Source of the DNA: Mesorhizobium sp. 1M-11
Lineage (GTDB): Bacteria; Pseudomonadota; Alphaproteobacteria; Rhizobiales; Rhizobiaceae
Length of the DNA stretch: 64,000 bases
Assembly (NCBI RefSeq): GCF_001303895.1
Contig: NZ_LJSD01000043.1
Coordinates: forward strand, 1 to 64,000
Reading direction: 5' to 3'
The stretch's first letter is position 1; the number at the start of each line of letters is the position of its first letter. Shown in pieces: positions 50,901-59,610 of the stretch. Position numbers and translations under genes: made by a program. Under the pieces are notes generated by a model that saw nothing but the letters and a program-made list of their open reading frames with translations, was not told the DNA's origin and made no database searches.

Positions 50901-53807
50901 ATGCTCGAAAAAACCTATGACGCGAAAAGCGTCGAGCCTAAGATCGCCAAGATTTGGGAGGAGGCGGATGCCTTCCGCGCCGGTGCCGGTGCGGAGGAAG
51001 GCGCCGAGCCGTTCTCCATTGTCATTCCGCCGCCCAATGTTACCGGCTCGCTGCATATGGGCCATGCGCTCAACAACACGCTGCAGGACATCCTGGTGCG
51101 CTTCGAGCGTATGCGCGGCAAGAATGTGCTTTGGCAGCCGGGCATGGACCATGCCGGAATCGCCACGCAGATGGTGGTCGAGCGCAAGCTCATGGAAAAG
51201 CAGATCCATCGTCGTGACCTCACGCGAGAACAATTCGTCGAGAAGGTCTGGGAGTGGAAGGGCGAATCCGGCGGCGTCATTTTCAACCAGCTCAAGCGTC
51301 TGGGGGCGTCGGCGGACTGGTCGCGTGAGCGATTCACCATGGACGAGGGCTTGTCAAAGGCGGTGCTCGAGGTCTTTGTCACGCTGCACAAAGAGGGCCT
51401 GATCTACCGCGGCAAGCGTCTGGTGAACTGGGATCCGCAGTTCGAGACGGCGATCTCCGACCTCGAAGTCGAGAACAAGGAAACCGACGGCCATATGTGG
51501 CATTTCAAGTACCCGCTGGCCGGCGGCGAAACCTACACCTATGTCGAGAAGGACGCGGACGGAAACGTCATCCTGAAGGAAGAACGCAATTACATTTCCA
51601 TCGCGACCACCCGTCCGGAAACCATGCTGGGCGACGGGGCGGTTGCCGTTCATCCTTCCGACGAACGTTATGCGCCAATCGTCGGCAAGCTTTGTGAAAT
51701 TCCGGTCGGCCCGAAGGAGCATCGGCGCCTGATCCCGATCATCACCGACGAATATCCCGACCCGACCTTCGGCTCGGGTGCCGTGAAGATCACGGGTGCG
51801 CACGACTTCAACGATTATCAGGTCGCCCGTCGCAACAACATTCCACTCTACCGGCTGATGGACACGCAGGCCGCGATGCGCGCTGACGGTGAGCCCTATG
51901 CCGACTATGCGGCGCAGGCACTGGATATCGCCAGGACCGGGAACGTGCCGAGCGAAGCCGAAGTCGACGCCATCAATCTGGTTCCGGACGAATATCGCGG
52001 CCTCGACCGCTACACCGCTCGCAAGCTGATCGTCGAGGCGATCACTGCGGAGGGGCTCGCCGTCACGGTCAAGGACGCCGAAGGCAACGACATTCCCTTC
52101 GTGGAAAAGAAGAAGCTCATGCAGCCGTTCGGCGATCGCTCCAACGTCGTGATCGAGCCGATGCTGACGGACCAGTGGTTTCTTGACGCCGAAGTGCTGG
52201 CAAAGCCAGCGCTGGCCTCGGTACGCGAAGGGCGCACGAAGATCATCCCAAGCAGTTGGAACAAGACATATTTCCAATGGATGGAGAACATCGAGCCCTG
52301 GTGCATTTCGCGCCAGCTATGGTGGGGACATCAGATTCCAGCCTGGTATGGACCGGATGGGCGCGCCTTTGTCGAGAAGACCGAGGAAGAGGCGCTCGAG
52401 GCCGCAATCCAGCACTATCTTGCCCATGAAGGTCCTTGGAAGGCCTGGGTGGAGGAGAAGTTGGAAAACTTCCAGCCGGGCGAGATCCTGACGCGTGACG
52501 AAGATGTGCTGGACACATGGTTCTCATCTGCGTTGTGGCCGTTCTCGACGCTCGGCTGGCCGGACAAGACACCGGAGCTGAAGACCTACTATCAGACGGA
52601 TGTGCTGGTCACAGGTTTCGACCTCATCTTCTTCTGGGTCGCCCGCATGATGATGATGGGCCTGCACTTCATGGACGAGGAGCCGTTCCATACCGTCTAC
52701 ATGCATGCACTGGTGCGCGACAAGAACGGGCAGAAGATGTCGAAGTCGAAAGGCAACGTCATCGATCCGCTCGAGCTGATCGACGAATATGGCGCCGACG
52801 CCCTGCGTTTCACGTTGGCGATCATGGCGGCACAAGGGCGTGACGTGAAGCTCGACCCTGCCCGCATCGCCGGCTACCGGAACTTCGGCACCAAGCTTTG
52901 GAACGCCACGCGCTTTGCCGAGATGAACGGTGTGGCCCGCGACGATACTTTCTGGCTGCAGGATGCCAAGCTTGCGGTGAATCGCTGGATCCTGACCGAG
53001 CTGACCCGTGCGGCGCGCGAGATCACTGACGCGATCACGTCCTACCGCTTCAACGAAGCGGCAGGTGCCGTCTATCGATTCGTCTGGAACCAGTTCTGCG
53101 ACTGGTATCTCGAACTGCTGAAGCCGGTGTTCATGGGCGAAGACGAGGCGGCGAAGGCCGAGAGCCGCGCCTGCGTCGCTTTTGTGCTCGACGAGATCTA
53201 CAAGCTGCTCCATCCGATGATGCCGTTCATGACGGAAGAGCTGTGGGCTGAGACGGCGGGAGAGGGCAAGGAGCGTTCGTCGCTGCTTTGTCACGCTAGC
53301 TGGCCGTCACCGGATTTCGAAGATGCCGAGGCGGCCGACGACATCAACTGGCTGATCGATCTGGTCAGCGGCATTCGTTCGGTGCGTTCGGAGATGAACG
53401 TGCCGCCGGCAGCGATCGCGCCCTTGGTGGTCATCGGCGCAAATGCCGCGACCAAGGAACGGCTGGTTCGGCACGAGGCAGCGATCAAGCGGCTGGCACG
53501 GGTCGGCGAGATTTCGCACGCCGACACGGCGCCGAAAGGCTCGGCACAGATCGTGTTGGGTGAGGCGACGGCCTGCCTGCCGCTGGGCACTCTGATCGAC
53601 CTTGTCGCTGAAGCCGCGCGTCTCCAGAAGGAACTGGCCAAGGTGACGGAGGAGATCGCCCGTCTGCACAAGAAGCTGTCGAACGACAAGTTCGTCGCCA
53701 ATGCGCCGGAAGAGGTGGTCGAGGCCGAACGCGAGAAACTCACCGAATACAACGAGCAGCAGCAGAAGCTGTCGGCTGCGTTGACCCGGGTACGCGACGC
53801 CGGTTGA
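50901..53807 (+). CDS. valS: Valyl-tRNA synthetase
   Basis: Class I synthetase of 968 residues charging tRNA-Val. The HIGH motif is HMGH at 52-55 in PPPNVTGSLHMGHALNNTLQD, the CP1 editing domain occupies the middle third (ATTRPETMLGDGAVAVH), and KMSKS is at 612-616. The anticodon-binding domain and a C-terminal coiled coil (LQKELAKVTEEIARLHKKLSNDKFVANAPEEVVEAEREKL) follow. The frame is open to 50787, but MLEKTYDAKSVEPKIAKIW is the family N-terminus. Confidence 0.97.
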   Translation: MLEKTYDAKSVEPKIAKIWEEADAFRAGAGAEEGAEPFSIVIPPPNVTGSLHMGHALNNTLQDILVRFERMRGKNVLWQPGMDHAGIATQMVVERKLMEKQIHRRDLTREQFVEKVWEWKGESGGVIFNQLKRLGASADWSRERFTMDEGLSKAVLEVFVTLHKEGLIYRGKRLVNWDPQFETAISDLEVENKETDGHMWHFKYPLAGGETYTYVEKDADGNVILKEERNYISIATTRPETMLGDGAVAVHPSDERYAPIVGKLCEIPVGPKEHRRLIPIITDEYPDPTFGSGAVKITGAHDFNDYQVARRNNIPLYRLMDTQAAMRADGEPYADYAAQALDIARTGNVPSEAEVDAINLVPDEYRGLDRYTARKLIVEAITAEGLAVTVKDAEGNDIPFVEKKKLMQPFGDRSNVVIEPMLTDQWFLDAEVLAKPALASVREGRTKIIPSSWNKTYFQWMENIEPWCISRQLWWGHQIPAWYGPDGRAFVEKTEEEALEAAIQHYLAHEGPWKAWVEEKLENFQPGEILTRDEDVLDTWFSSALWPFSTLGWPDKTPELKTYYQTDVLVTGFDLIFFWVARMMMMGLHFMDEEPFHTVYMHALVRDKNGQKMSKSKGNVIDPLELIDEYGADALRFTLAIMAAQGRDVKLDPARIAGYRNFGTKLWNATRFAEMNGVARDDTFWLQDAKLAVNRWILTELTRAAREITDAITSYRFNEAAGAVYRFVWNQFCDWYLELLKPVFMGEDEAAKAESRACVAFVLDEIYKLLHPMMPFMTEELWAETAGEGKERSSLLCHASWPSPDFEDAEAADDINWLIDLVSGIRSVRSEMNVPPAAIAPLVVIGANAATKERLVRHEAAIKRLARVGEISHADTAPKGSAQIVLGEATACLPLGTLIDLVAEAARLQKELAKVTEEIARLHKKLSNDKFVANAPEEVVEAEREKLTEYNEQQQKLSAALTRVRDAG

Positions 53808-54224
53808 GCTCACGCCATCCCGACCGTTTCCGGCGCGCATTGCGATGCGCCGGAGACCCGATTCTGACGTTGCGTTCAGAGCGTTCCGAGGCCATCGAAA
53901 ACCCGCCAAAAAGGCATTCCGCTGCGTCACAATTGACGTAAACGGAAACTTTGAACCGCATTGTTGCCATAATGTAACAATTCTGGTTTGAACCCGCCAA
54001 AATGAGGCTTTTTCGTGCGTTTTGTCCGAATTTTGGCGCTGTTTTGCTTCGTCGACCTTAAAAAATGGTGGCTTTTTGGTGTCCGAGCCAATGCTGTGAT
54101 GAGTAAGTGCGGTGTATTCGGAACCACGGAAAAAAACTGTACTTGTACAGCTTGAAATTCCTTATTGCCTCATTAACGCGAATTGGCTCTAGCTTGGTGC
54201 ACGAATTTCCGGGGAGAGGATTTC
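53808..54224. other. 417-nt AT-richer spacer upstream of the FadL-type porin
   Basis: No supported gene. It contains the direct repeat AACCCGCCAAAA (53900-53911 and 53991-54002), the dyad CTGTAC-TT-GTACAG (54137-54150) and, near the gene, a GGGGAGAGGA ribosome-binding site (54211-54220). A weak promoter pair (TTGCCT then TCTAGC, 17 nt apart) lies between dyad and gene. An 86-codon minus-strand frame at 53740 has no recognisable product. Confidence 0.5.
54137..54150. promoter_or_regulatory. Palindrome upstream of the FadL-type porin
   Basis: CTGTACTTGTACAG is a perfect 6-2-6 inverted repeat about 75 nt before the porin start codon, at a place suited to a dimeric regulator. Confidence 0.4.
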
Positions 54225-55436
54225 ATGACCAATTTGCGTATCAAAGCGCTCCTGGGGGCAGGATGCGTGTCGCTGGCGATGATCGGCACGGCAAATGCCG
54301 GTGGCTTCTCGCGCGGCTCGGCCGACACCGACATCCTTTTTGAGCAAGGCAACTTCAACATGCGCTCGAGCGTCACCTATGTGACGCCGAAGCGTAAGTT
54401 CAATAAGAACGGCAATCCTCAGCTGATCGGCACCGACTATGCCGAGGATTACGTAATCCCGTCGGCGGCAGTGAAGTTCAACCTGACTGAAAACCTTCGT
54501 TGCGCTGGTACGCTGGTGAACAACAACGGCGGTAATGCGAAATACGACTTTCCGACTCTTAGCGGCAAGATTTCCGAAGAATTCACCACTTACGAATCGG
54601 CACTGACCTGCGGCGTGGGCTTCGATGTCGGGCAGGGCAAGTTCTGGCTGCTCGGCGGCGGCTTCATGGAGAAGTTCGATTACAATCGCGTGAATTCTTA
54701 TGCTGCGTTAGGTATGGGTAATGCTACCCTGAGGCTTGACGGTCAGGAGTACGGTTATCGTATCGGCGCAGCCTATGAGATTCCGGACATCGCCTTGCGC
54801 GGCCAGGTTATGTATCGCTCGGGTACAAAGTATGGTGCGGATGGTGGTTTGACTGCACCTGCTGGCGTCTTGTTCGCCGCAACCGCAGGCTCGCCGTTGC
54901 AGGCTCAGTTCGCACGAATTATCGCAGGTTCGCCCTTGGGCAAGAATACCCCTGTGCCGGTTGACGCGATCGGGGTCGGCAACTTGCCGCAGAGTGTTGA
55001 GTTCAAGCTGCAAAGCGGTATCGCACCAGGCTGGCTTGCGTTCGGTAGCGTCAAATGGACTGATTGGAGCCAGCTGACGACACTCGATGTTCGCTCCAAA
55101 ATCGGTGGTGTGACCATTTCCTCGGACAAGTACTTCTGGAAGGACGGCTGGACCGTCACTGGCGGTGTTGGTCATGCCTTCAACGACCAGGTTTCCGGTT
55201 TCGCCAGCCTGACCTGGGATCAAGGTGTCGGTACCGGCTGGGATGTCATCGGCGACACCTATACGCTGGCAGTGGGTGGTTCCTTCAAGGATGGTATCGG
55301 CGGAGAGTTCCGCGGTGGCGTCGGCTTCAGCTATCTCGGCTCCGGTGAGGAAACCCAATATGCCCCCGGTACCAACCAGGGCGTCGAGTCGGGCTATGCT
55401 TTTGCACTCAACGGTGGCTATAGCATCAAGTGGTAA
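54225..55436 (+). CDS. OmpP1/FadL family outer-membrane transport protein
   Basis: Outer-membrane beta-barrel of 403 residues, predicted to import hydrophobic molecules such as fatty acids. The signal peptide ends IGTANA-GG near residue 25, followed by a family-like N-terminal plug segment and about 14 amphipathic strands. The C-terminus ends in an aromatic residue (GGYSIKW), the barrel-insertion signal. The strong GGGGAGAGGA site fixes the ATG. Codon use is more AT-rich than the ribosomal genes. An intrinsic terminator follows, so it is monocistronic. Confidence 0.88.
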   Translation: MTNLRIKALLGAGCVSLAMIGTANAGGFSRGSADTDILFEQGNFNMRSSVTYVTPKRKFNKNGNPQLIGTDYAEDYVIPSAAVKFNLTENLRCAGTLVNNNGGNAKYDFPTLSGKISEEFTTYESALTCGVGFDVGQGKFWLLGGGFMEKFDYNRVNSYAALGMGNATLRLDGQEYGYRIGAAYEIPDIALRGQVMYRSGTKYGADGGLTAPAGVLFAATAGSPLQAQFARIIAGSPLGKNTPVPVDAIGVGNLPQSVEFKLQSGIAPGWLAFGSVKWTDWSQLTTLDVRSKIGGVTISSDKYFWKDGWTVTGGVGHAFNDQVSGFASLTWDQGVGTGWDVIGDTYTLAVGGSFKDGIGGEFRGGVGFSYLGSGEETQYAPGTNQGVESGYAFALNGGYSIKW

Positions 55437-55453
55437 GCCGCTCATCGTGAACG

Positions 55454-55483
55454 AAAAAAGCCGGGCCAGAGCCCGGCTTTTTT
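55454..55483 (+). terminator. Terminator after the FadL-type porin
   Basis: AAAAAA-GCCGGGC (55454-55466) pairs with GCCCGGC-TTTTTT (55471-55483) across CAGA. Confidence 0.88.
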
Positions 55484-55962
55484 GTTGTATCGAATACATT
55501 TTTAGTTGTGTGTGCTGCGCAGGAAAGCCCTCTATCAAGGGGCGCGTGCCGTAAATGCAACATCAACATCCCCATTCATAATTGTGACGTTTCGGCAACA
55601 GTTTCGAAACAAGCCATCGGCTAAGAAGTCGAGGCGGGCGCGATGCCCATTTCCCGCCATAAACCCGGAGCACCTCAATAAGGCCCGGCGAGACCGAAGA
55701 CGGTTGGCGCGAGAGGTGGGCCGCAAGGCCGCGGCAGGAATAGCAATGAACGCTCACGTGTTTGTCAGTGCCAGCCAGTTGAAACGCAGCGCGATTGCCA
55801 TATCGCCGCGCGGTTTCAACCGCAGTTTGGCCGGAAATGCGTGGCAAAACTCGATGAAATGTGAGTCCCAGCGCAACGTGCCGCGCAAAAGCGTGGCTGC
55901 GAGGTCGCTGGCTTGTACGGATTCGATCGTCCGCATGGGCGACGCGAAAGAAATGCGCAGTC
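55484..55962. other. Long leader region of exoR
   Basis: About 480 nt without a supported gene. A 76-codon frame at 55746-55976 starts after AGGAAT and would overlap the exoR start by 14 nt; its product (MNAHVFVSASQLKRSAIAI...) is basic and not recognisable. The region could be a long 5' leader, an unlabelled small RNA or a small upstream frame. Confidence 0.4.
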
Positions 55963-56796
55963 ATGCGGGTTGGTGAGTTGGCGAGATCTTCTGTCCTGAC
56001 GGTGCTGGTCGCGATGGCGACCCTCGGCGCCGCCGGCCAGGCTTTTGCCTTTGATGACAAGATTTTCGACGACAAGAGCGGCGTGAAGCCGAAGTCCAGC
56101 CCCTGGGAAGTCTTTCAGTTCGGCTTTTCGGCCTACAAGAACGGCCACAAGGAACAGGCTGTCGAAGCCTACAAATATGCCGCCGAGAACGGCCAGATCG
56201 GCGCGACCTGGAAGCTGGCGCGCATGTATGCCGAAGGTGATGGCGTTGCGCAGGACGATTACGCGGCCTTCAAGTTCTTCTCCGAAATCGCCGATCAGGA
56301 CGTCGAGCCCGGTTCACCGGAAGAAAGCTATGTTTCTGACGCGCTGGTGGCGCTGGGCGATTACCTGAAGCAAGGCATCCCTGGCAGCCCGGTGAACGCA
56401 GATCCGATCACCGCGCAGGAATATTTCACGCGCGCCGCCGCCAATTACCGCAACCCGAATGCCCAGTACGAATTGGGCAAGATGTTCCTGAAGGGCGAAG
56501 GCGGGGCAAAGGCCAGTGTCAGGCAAGCCGGCCGCTGGTTGCAGCTTGCTGCCGAAAAGGGGCATGCCGGCGCACAGGCAACGCTCGGCAACCTGTTGTT
56601 CCAGAGCGGAAAGGTGGTGCGGGGGCTGGCCATGATGACGGCCGCTCTTTCGCGCGCGACACCGACCGATCAGCCGTGGATTCGCTCCATGCAGGAAGAA
56701 GCTTTCGCCGTTTCCGGTGAAGCTGACCGTCGCACTGCCATCTCGTTGGCTGATGATATGCTGGCCAAGGGCGTTACCGGCGCCGAACAGCAGTAA
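55963..56796 (+). CDS. exoR: ExoR-like periplasmic regulator of exopolysaccharide (Sel1 repeats)
   Basis: Protein of 277 residues with a signal peptide (residues 1-29, AGQAFA-FDD) and Sel1-like repeats: EQAVEAYKYAAENGQIGATWKLARMYAEGDGVAQDDYAAFKFFSEIADQ, NAQYELGKMFLKGEGGAKASVRQAGRWLQLAAEKGHAGAQATLGNLLF. Its layout, including GSPEESYVSDALVALGDYLKQGIPGSPV, follows Sinorhizobium ExoR. There ExoR binds and restrains the ExoS sensor kinase and so represses exopolysaccharide and promotes motility. exoS/chvI are not in this window. The ATG at 55963 starts the signal peptide. Confidence 0.85.
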   Translation: MRVGELARSSVLTVLVAMATLGAAGQAFAFDDKIFDDKSGVKPKSSPWEVFQFGFSAYKNGHKEQAVEAYKYAAENGQIGATWKLARMYAEGDGVAQDDYAAFKFFSEIADQDVEPGSPEESYVSDALVALGDYLKQGIPGSPVNADPITAQEYFTRAAANYRNPNAQYELGKMFLKGEGGAKASVRQAGRWLQLAAEKGHAGAQATLGNLLFQSGKVVRGLAMMTAALSRATPTDQPWIRSMQEEAFAVSGEADRRTAISLADDMLAKGVTGAEQQ

Positions 56797-56853
56797 CCGC
56801 AGGCGGCTTTTCTCTCCAGGCTACCGTGTCGAAATTACCTGCTTTCTGGCCGC

Positions 56854-57648
56854 TTACGCTGCCGTCAGCGTCAGATCCACCGCTACCGGCACATGGTCGG
56901 AAGGCTTTTCCCACGCCCGCACATGCTTTTCGATCGACGCCGACGTGAAACGGTTTGCCGCTTCAGGCGACAGGAGCAGGTGGTCGATACGAATGCCATT
57001 GTTTTTCTGCCAGGCTCCAGCCTGATAATCCCAGAAAGTATAGACGCCGGGCGCATCGGTGACGGAGCGCACTGCTTCGGTGAAGCCGAGATTCTGCAGC
57101 CGGCGGAATGCCTGCCGGGTTTCTGGCTGGAACAGAGCGTCACCCAGCCATGCTTCCGGTGTCCTGGCGTCGATCGCTTCGGGGATGACGTTGTAGTCGC
57201 CGGCGAGGATCAGCGCCTCCTCCAGCGCCAGCCGCTCCGCCGCCCACCGCTCCAGCCGCGCCATCCAGGAGAGTTTGTAGGGAAACTTCACCGGATCGCT
57301 GATCGGATTGCCGTTCGGCAGATAGAGTGACACGACACGCAGCGCACCTCTGTCGGTCGAAAACACGCCTTCGATGAAACGTGCCTGTTCGTCGGCATCA
57401 TCGCCGGGCAGGCCGCGATTGACCTCGTCGAAGCGCAGCTTCGACAGGATGGCAACTCCGTTGAAACCCTTCTGGCCGTGCGTCTCGACATGGTAGCCGA
57501 GCGCTTCCACCTCAAAGCGTGGAAACTGGTCGTCGACAGTCTTGATCTCCTGCAGGCAGACGATGTCTGGCTGGCTCTCGTTCAGCCAATGGACAAGGTT
57601 CTCGATACGAGCGCGCACGCCGTTGATGTTCCAGGTGACGATTTTCAT
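56854..57648 (-). CDS. xthA: Exodeoxyribonuclease III
   Basis: AP endonuclease and 3'-5' exonuclease for base-excision repair, 264 residues. MKIVTWNINGVRARIENLVHWL opens it; the metal-binding Glu is in LQEIKT (Glu34). AGDYNVIPEAID carries the catalytic Asp-Asn, and SDHVPVAVDLTL near the end holds the catalytic His. It is convergent with exoR. Confidence 0.95.
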   Translation of the reverse strand: MKIVTWNINGVRARIENLVHWLNESQPDIVCLQEIKTVDDQFPRFEVEALGYHVETHGQKGFNGVAILSKLRFDEVNRGLPGDDADEQARFIEGVFSTDRGALRVVSLYLPNGNPISDPVKFPYKLSWMARLERWAAERLALEEALILAGDYNVIPEAIDARTPEAWLGDALFQPETRQAFRRLQNLGFTEAVRSVTDAPGVYTFWDYQAGAWQKNNGIRIDHLLLSPEAANRFTSASIEKHVRAWEKPSDHVPVAVDLTLTAA

Positions 57649-57816
57649 GAAAATCTCGCGACTAGTTCAGGCAGATCAAGGATGGCGCGATCCGCGTTCC
57701 GATTCGATCCTGCAATATCCTTCACAGGAAAGGAACCCGGCACGGAACGACAGGCGCGATAATGGGAACCTCGTCATACCATCAACCGTCAAAAGGCTGC
57801 CAGAGGAGGCGGCTTT

Positions 57817-58791
57817 TTATTGCTGGGCACCTTCCAGGGTAGGTTTCTTTTGGAACTGGCGGCGATAGCTGGCTGGCGAGATCGAGAAGGTTCGCGTGAA
57901 ATGCTGGCGCAGCGACACGGTCGAGCCAAAGCCGGCCATCTCGGCCACATGGTCGATTGAACAGGATCCTGTTTCCAGCAGGCGCTGTGCCGCAGCAAGG
58001 CGGTGGTTCAGCAGCCATTGCGTGAAGGTCGTGCCGGTCTTGTTGCGGAAATGCCGGGTGAAGCTGCGAAGGCTCATGCCAGCTCGCCTCGCAAGTTGAT
58101 CGAGGCTCAGCGGTTCGTCGAGATGCTCTATCGCCCAGCTGATCGCAGCCCCGATCTGGTCCTCACTGCCGCTCGTTGGCAGCGGTTTTTCGATATACTG
58201 CGCCTGGCCACCATGGCGGTGTGGCGCGACCACCAGACGCCGTGCGACGCGATTGGCGATCTCCGCGCCATGATCGCGGCGCACGATATGCAGACAGCAG
58301 TCGAGGGCGGCTGCTGTCCCCGCCGAAGTCAGGATATCGCCATCGTCGATGTAAAGCGCGTTCTGGTTCAAGGCGACATGTGGATGGCTCCGCTCGAACT
58401 CGCCGGCCCAGGCCCAATGTGTGGACACCGTGCGCCCATCGAGCAGGCCGGCTTCGGCCAGCACGAAAGTGCCCAGGCACAGGCCGACCACGCGCGCGCC
58501 GCGCGCATGTGCCGCCTTGAGAGCTTGCAGAAGGGCTTCGGGCGGGCGCTCGTCGGGATCGCGCCAGGCGGGTACGATCACTGTGTCTGCCGTCGCCAAG
58601 CTGGTGAGGTCGTGCTCCACCTCGATCCGGAAACCCGACATGGTGGCCACCGAACCTATGTTCTCGCCGCAGATCTGCAGACGGTAGCGTGGTGCGCCCA
58701 GCTTCAGCAGATCATCCCCGAATACGATGCAAGGCACCGAGAGATGGAAAGGGCTGATGCCTTCGAAAGCGATGATGGCGATTGTGTGCAT
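57817..58791 (-). CDS. GlxA-type AraC family regulator with DJ-1/PfpI domain
   Basis: Regulator of 324 residues. Residues 1-170 form a DJ-1/PfpI-like domain (IIAFEGISPFHLSVPCIVFGDDL, GARVVGLCLGTFVLAEAGLLDGRTVSTHWAWAGEFERSHPHV). Residues 205-310 form an AraC double HTH (LDEPLSLDQLARRAGMSLRSFTRHFRNKTGTTFTQWLLNHRLAAAQRLLE ... FGSTVSLRQHF). The conserved Cys in LCLG is kept, but such domains usually sense a ligand here rather than catalyse. It is divergent from a cysteine hydrolase that it may control. Confidence 0.9.
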   Translation of the reverse strand: MHTIAIIAFEGISPFHLSVPCIVFGDDLLKLGAPRYRLQICGENIGSVATMSGFRIEVEHDLTSLATADTVIVPAWRDPDERPPEALLQALKAAHARGARVVGLCLGTFVLAEAGLLDGRTVSTHWAWAGEFERSHPHVALNQNALYIDDGDILTSAGTAAALDCCLHIVRRDHGAEIANRVARRLVVAPHRHGGQAQYIEKPLPTSGSEDQIGAAISWAIEHLDEPLSLDQLARRAGMSLRSFTRHFRNKTGTTFTQWLLNHRLAAAQRLLETGSCSIDHVAEMAGFGSTVSLRQHFTRTFSISPASYRRQFQKKPTLEGAQQ

Positions 58792-58914
58792 GCGTGATGA
58801 CTTCAAGCGATGGGTTGGCCAGAACCTATCACATATTGTCATTCAGGCCACTTTCGCAGATCCGCGGATTTTGTGACCAAGCGCCAACGGAAACGGCAAA
58901 GAAAGGAAGTTCCC

Positions 58915-59535
58915 ATGGCACAGCACCCAACCATTCGCACCATCGCCGGTGCTCAGGCGCCTCAGCATCTTGATCCGGCCAGGACGGCTCTGCTGGTGAT
59001 CGATTTCCAGAATGAGTATTTCAACGGCAGGATGCCGATCCCGAATGGAGAAAAGGCGTTGGCGAATGCCCGGCGCTTGATCGAACGCGCGGACGCCGAG
59101 GGCACCACAGTCTATCACGTCCAGCATGTCGCACCGGCAGGCAGCCCGGTTTTTGCTGAAGACAGCGAGACCTCTGCATTCCATCGTGACAGCCAGCCTG
59201 CAGCCAATCATGCGATCTTGCGCAAATCGTCGGTCAGCGTGTTCCCGACAACGGATATCGATCAGCGCCTGAAGCAGTCCGGGATAGAGACGCTGATCAT
59301 CACCGGCCTGATGACGCATGCCTGCGTTGCCGGTGCCGCGCGCGATGCCGTGCCGTTGGGTTACAATGTGATTGTGGCCGGGGATGCCTGCGCGACGCGT
59401 GATCTCGATACCGACAATGACCAGACCATCGCTCACGATACGTTGCATCGCGCAGCGCTTGCCTCGATCGACGACACGTTCGGCGACATTCTGACGACCG
59501 AACAGATCCTGAAACTGCCACGTATGGCGAAGTAG
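58915..59535 (+). CDS. Cysteine hydrolase of the isochorismatase family
   Basis: Protein of 206 residues with the family triad Asp30 (LVIDFQNEYF), Lys104 (LRKSSVSVF) and Cys137 (MTHACVAGAA). The cis-peptide region GLMTHACV is intact. Substrates in this family range from isochorismate to amides such as nicotinamide, carbamoyl sarcosine or ureas; this one cannot be assigned. A GAAAGGAAG site precedes the ATG at 58915. It is divergent from the GlxA-like regulator. Confidence 0.9.
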   Translation: MAQHPTIRTIAGAQAPQHLDPARTALLVIDFQNEYFNGRMPIPNGEKALANARRLIERADAEGTTVYHVQHVAPAGSPVFAEDSETSAFHRDSQPAANHAILRKSSVSVFPTTDIDQRLKQSGIETLIITGLMTHACVAGAARDAVPLGYNVIVAGDACATRDLDTDNDQTIAHDTLHRAALASIDDTFGDILTTEQILKLPRMAK

Positions 59536-59567
59536 CGCCTGCCGCTTCTTCGCTGCGGACGCGAGCG

Positions 59568-59606
59568 AGGAGGTCCTCCCGATACCCTGCTTCGGGAGGA
59601 CCTCCT
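59568..59606. terminator. Long 15-bp hairpin between convergent genes
   Basis: AGGAGGTCCTCCCGA (59568-59582) pairs perfectly with TCGGGAGGACCTCCT (59592-59606) around a 9-nt loop. Neither strand has a T-run, but it sits exactly between the ends of the cysteine hydrolase and amidohydrolase genes. Confidence 0.55.
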
Positions 59607-59610
59607 GTTG

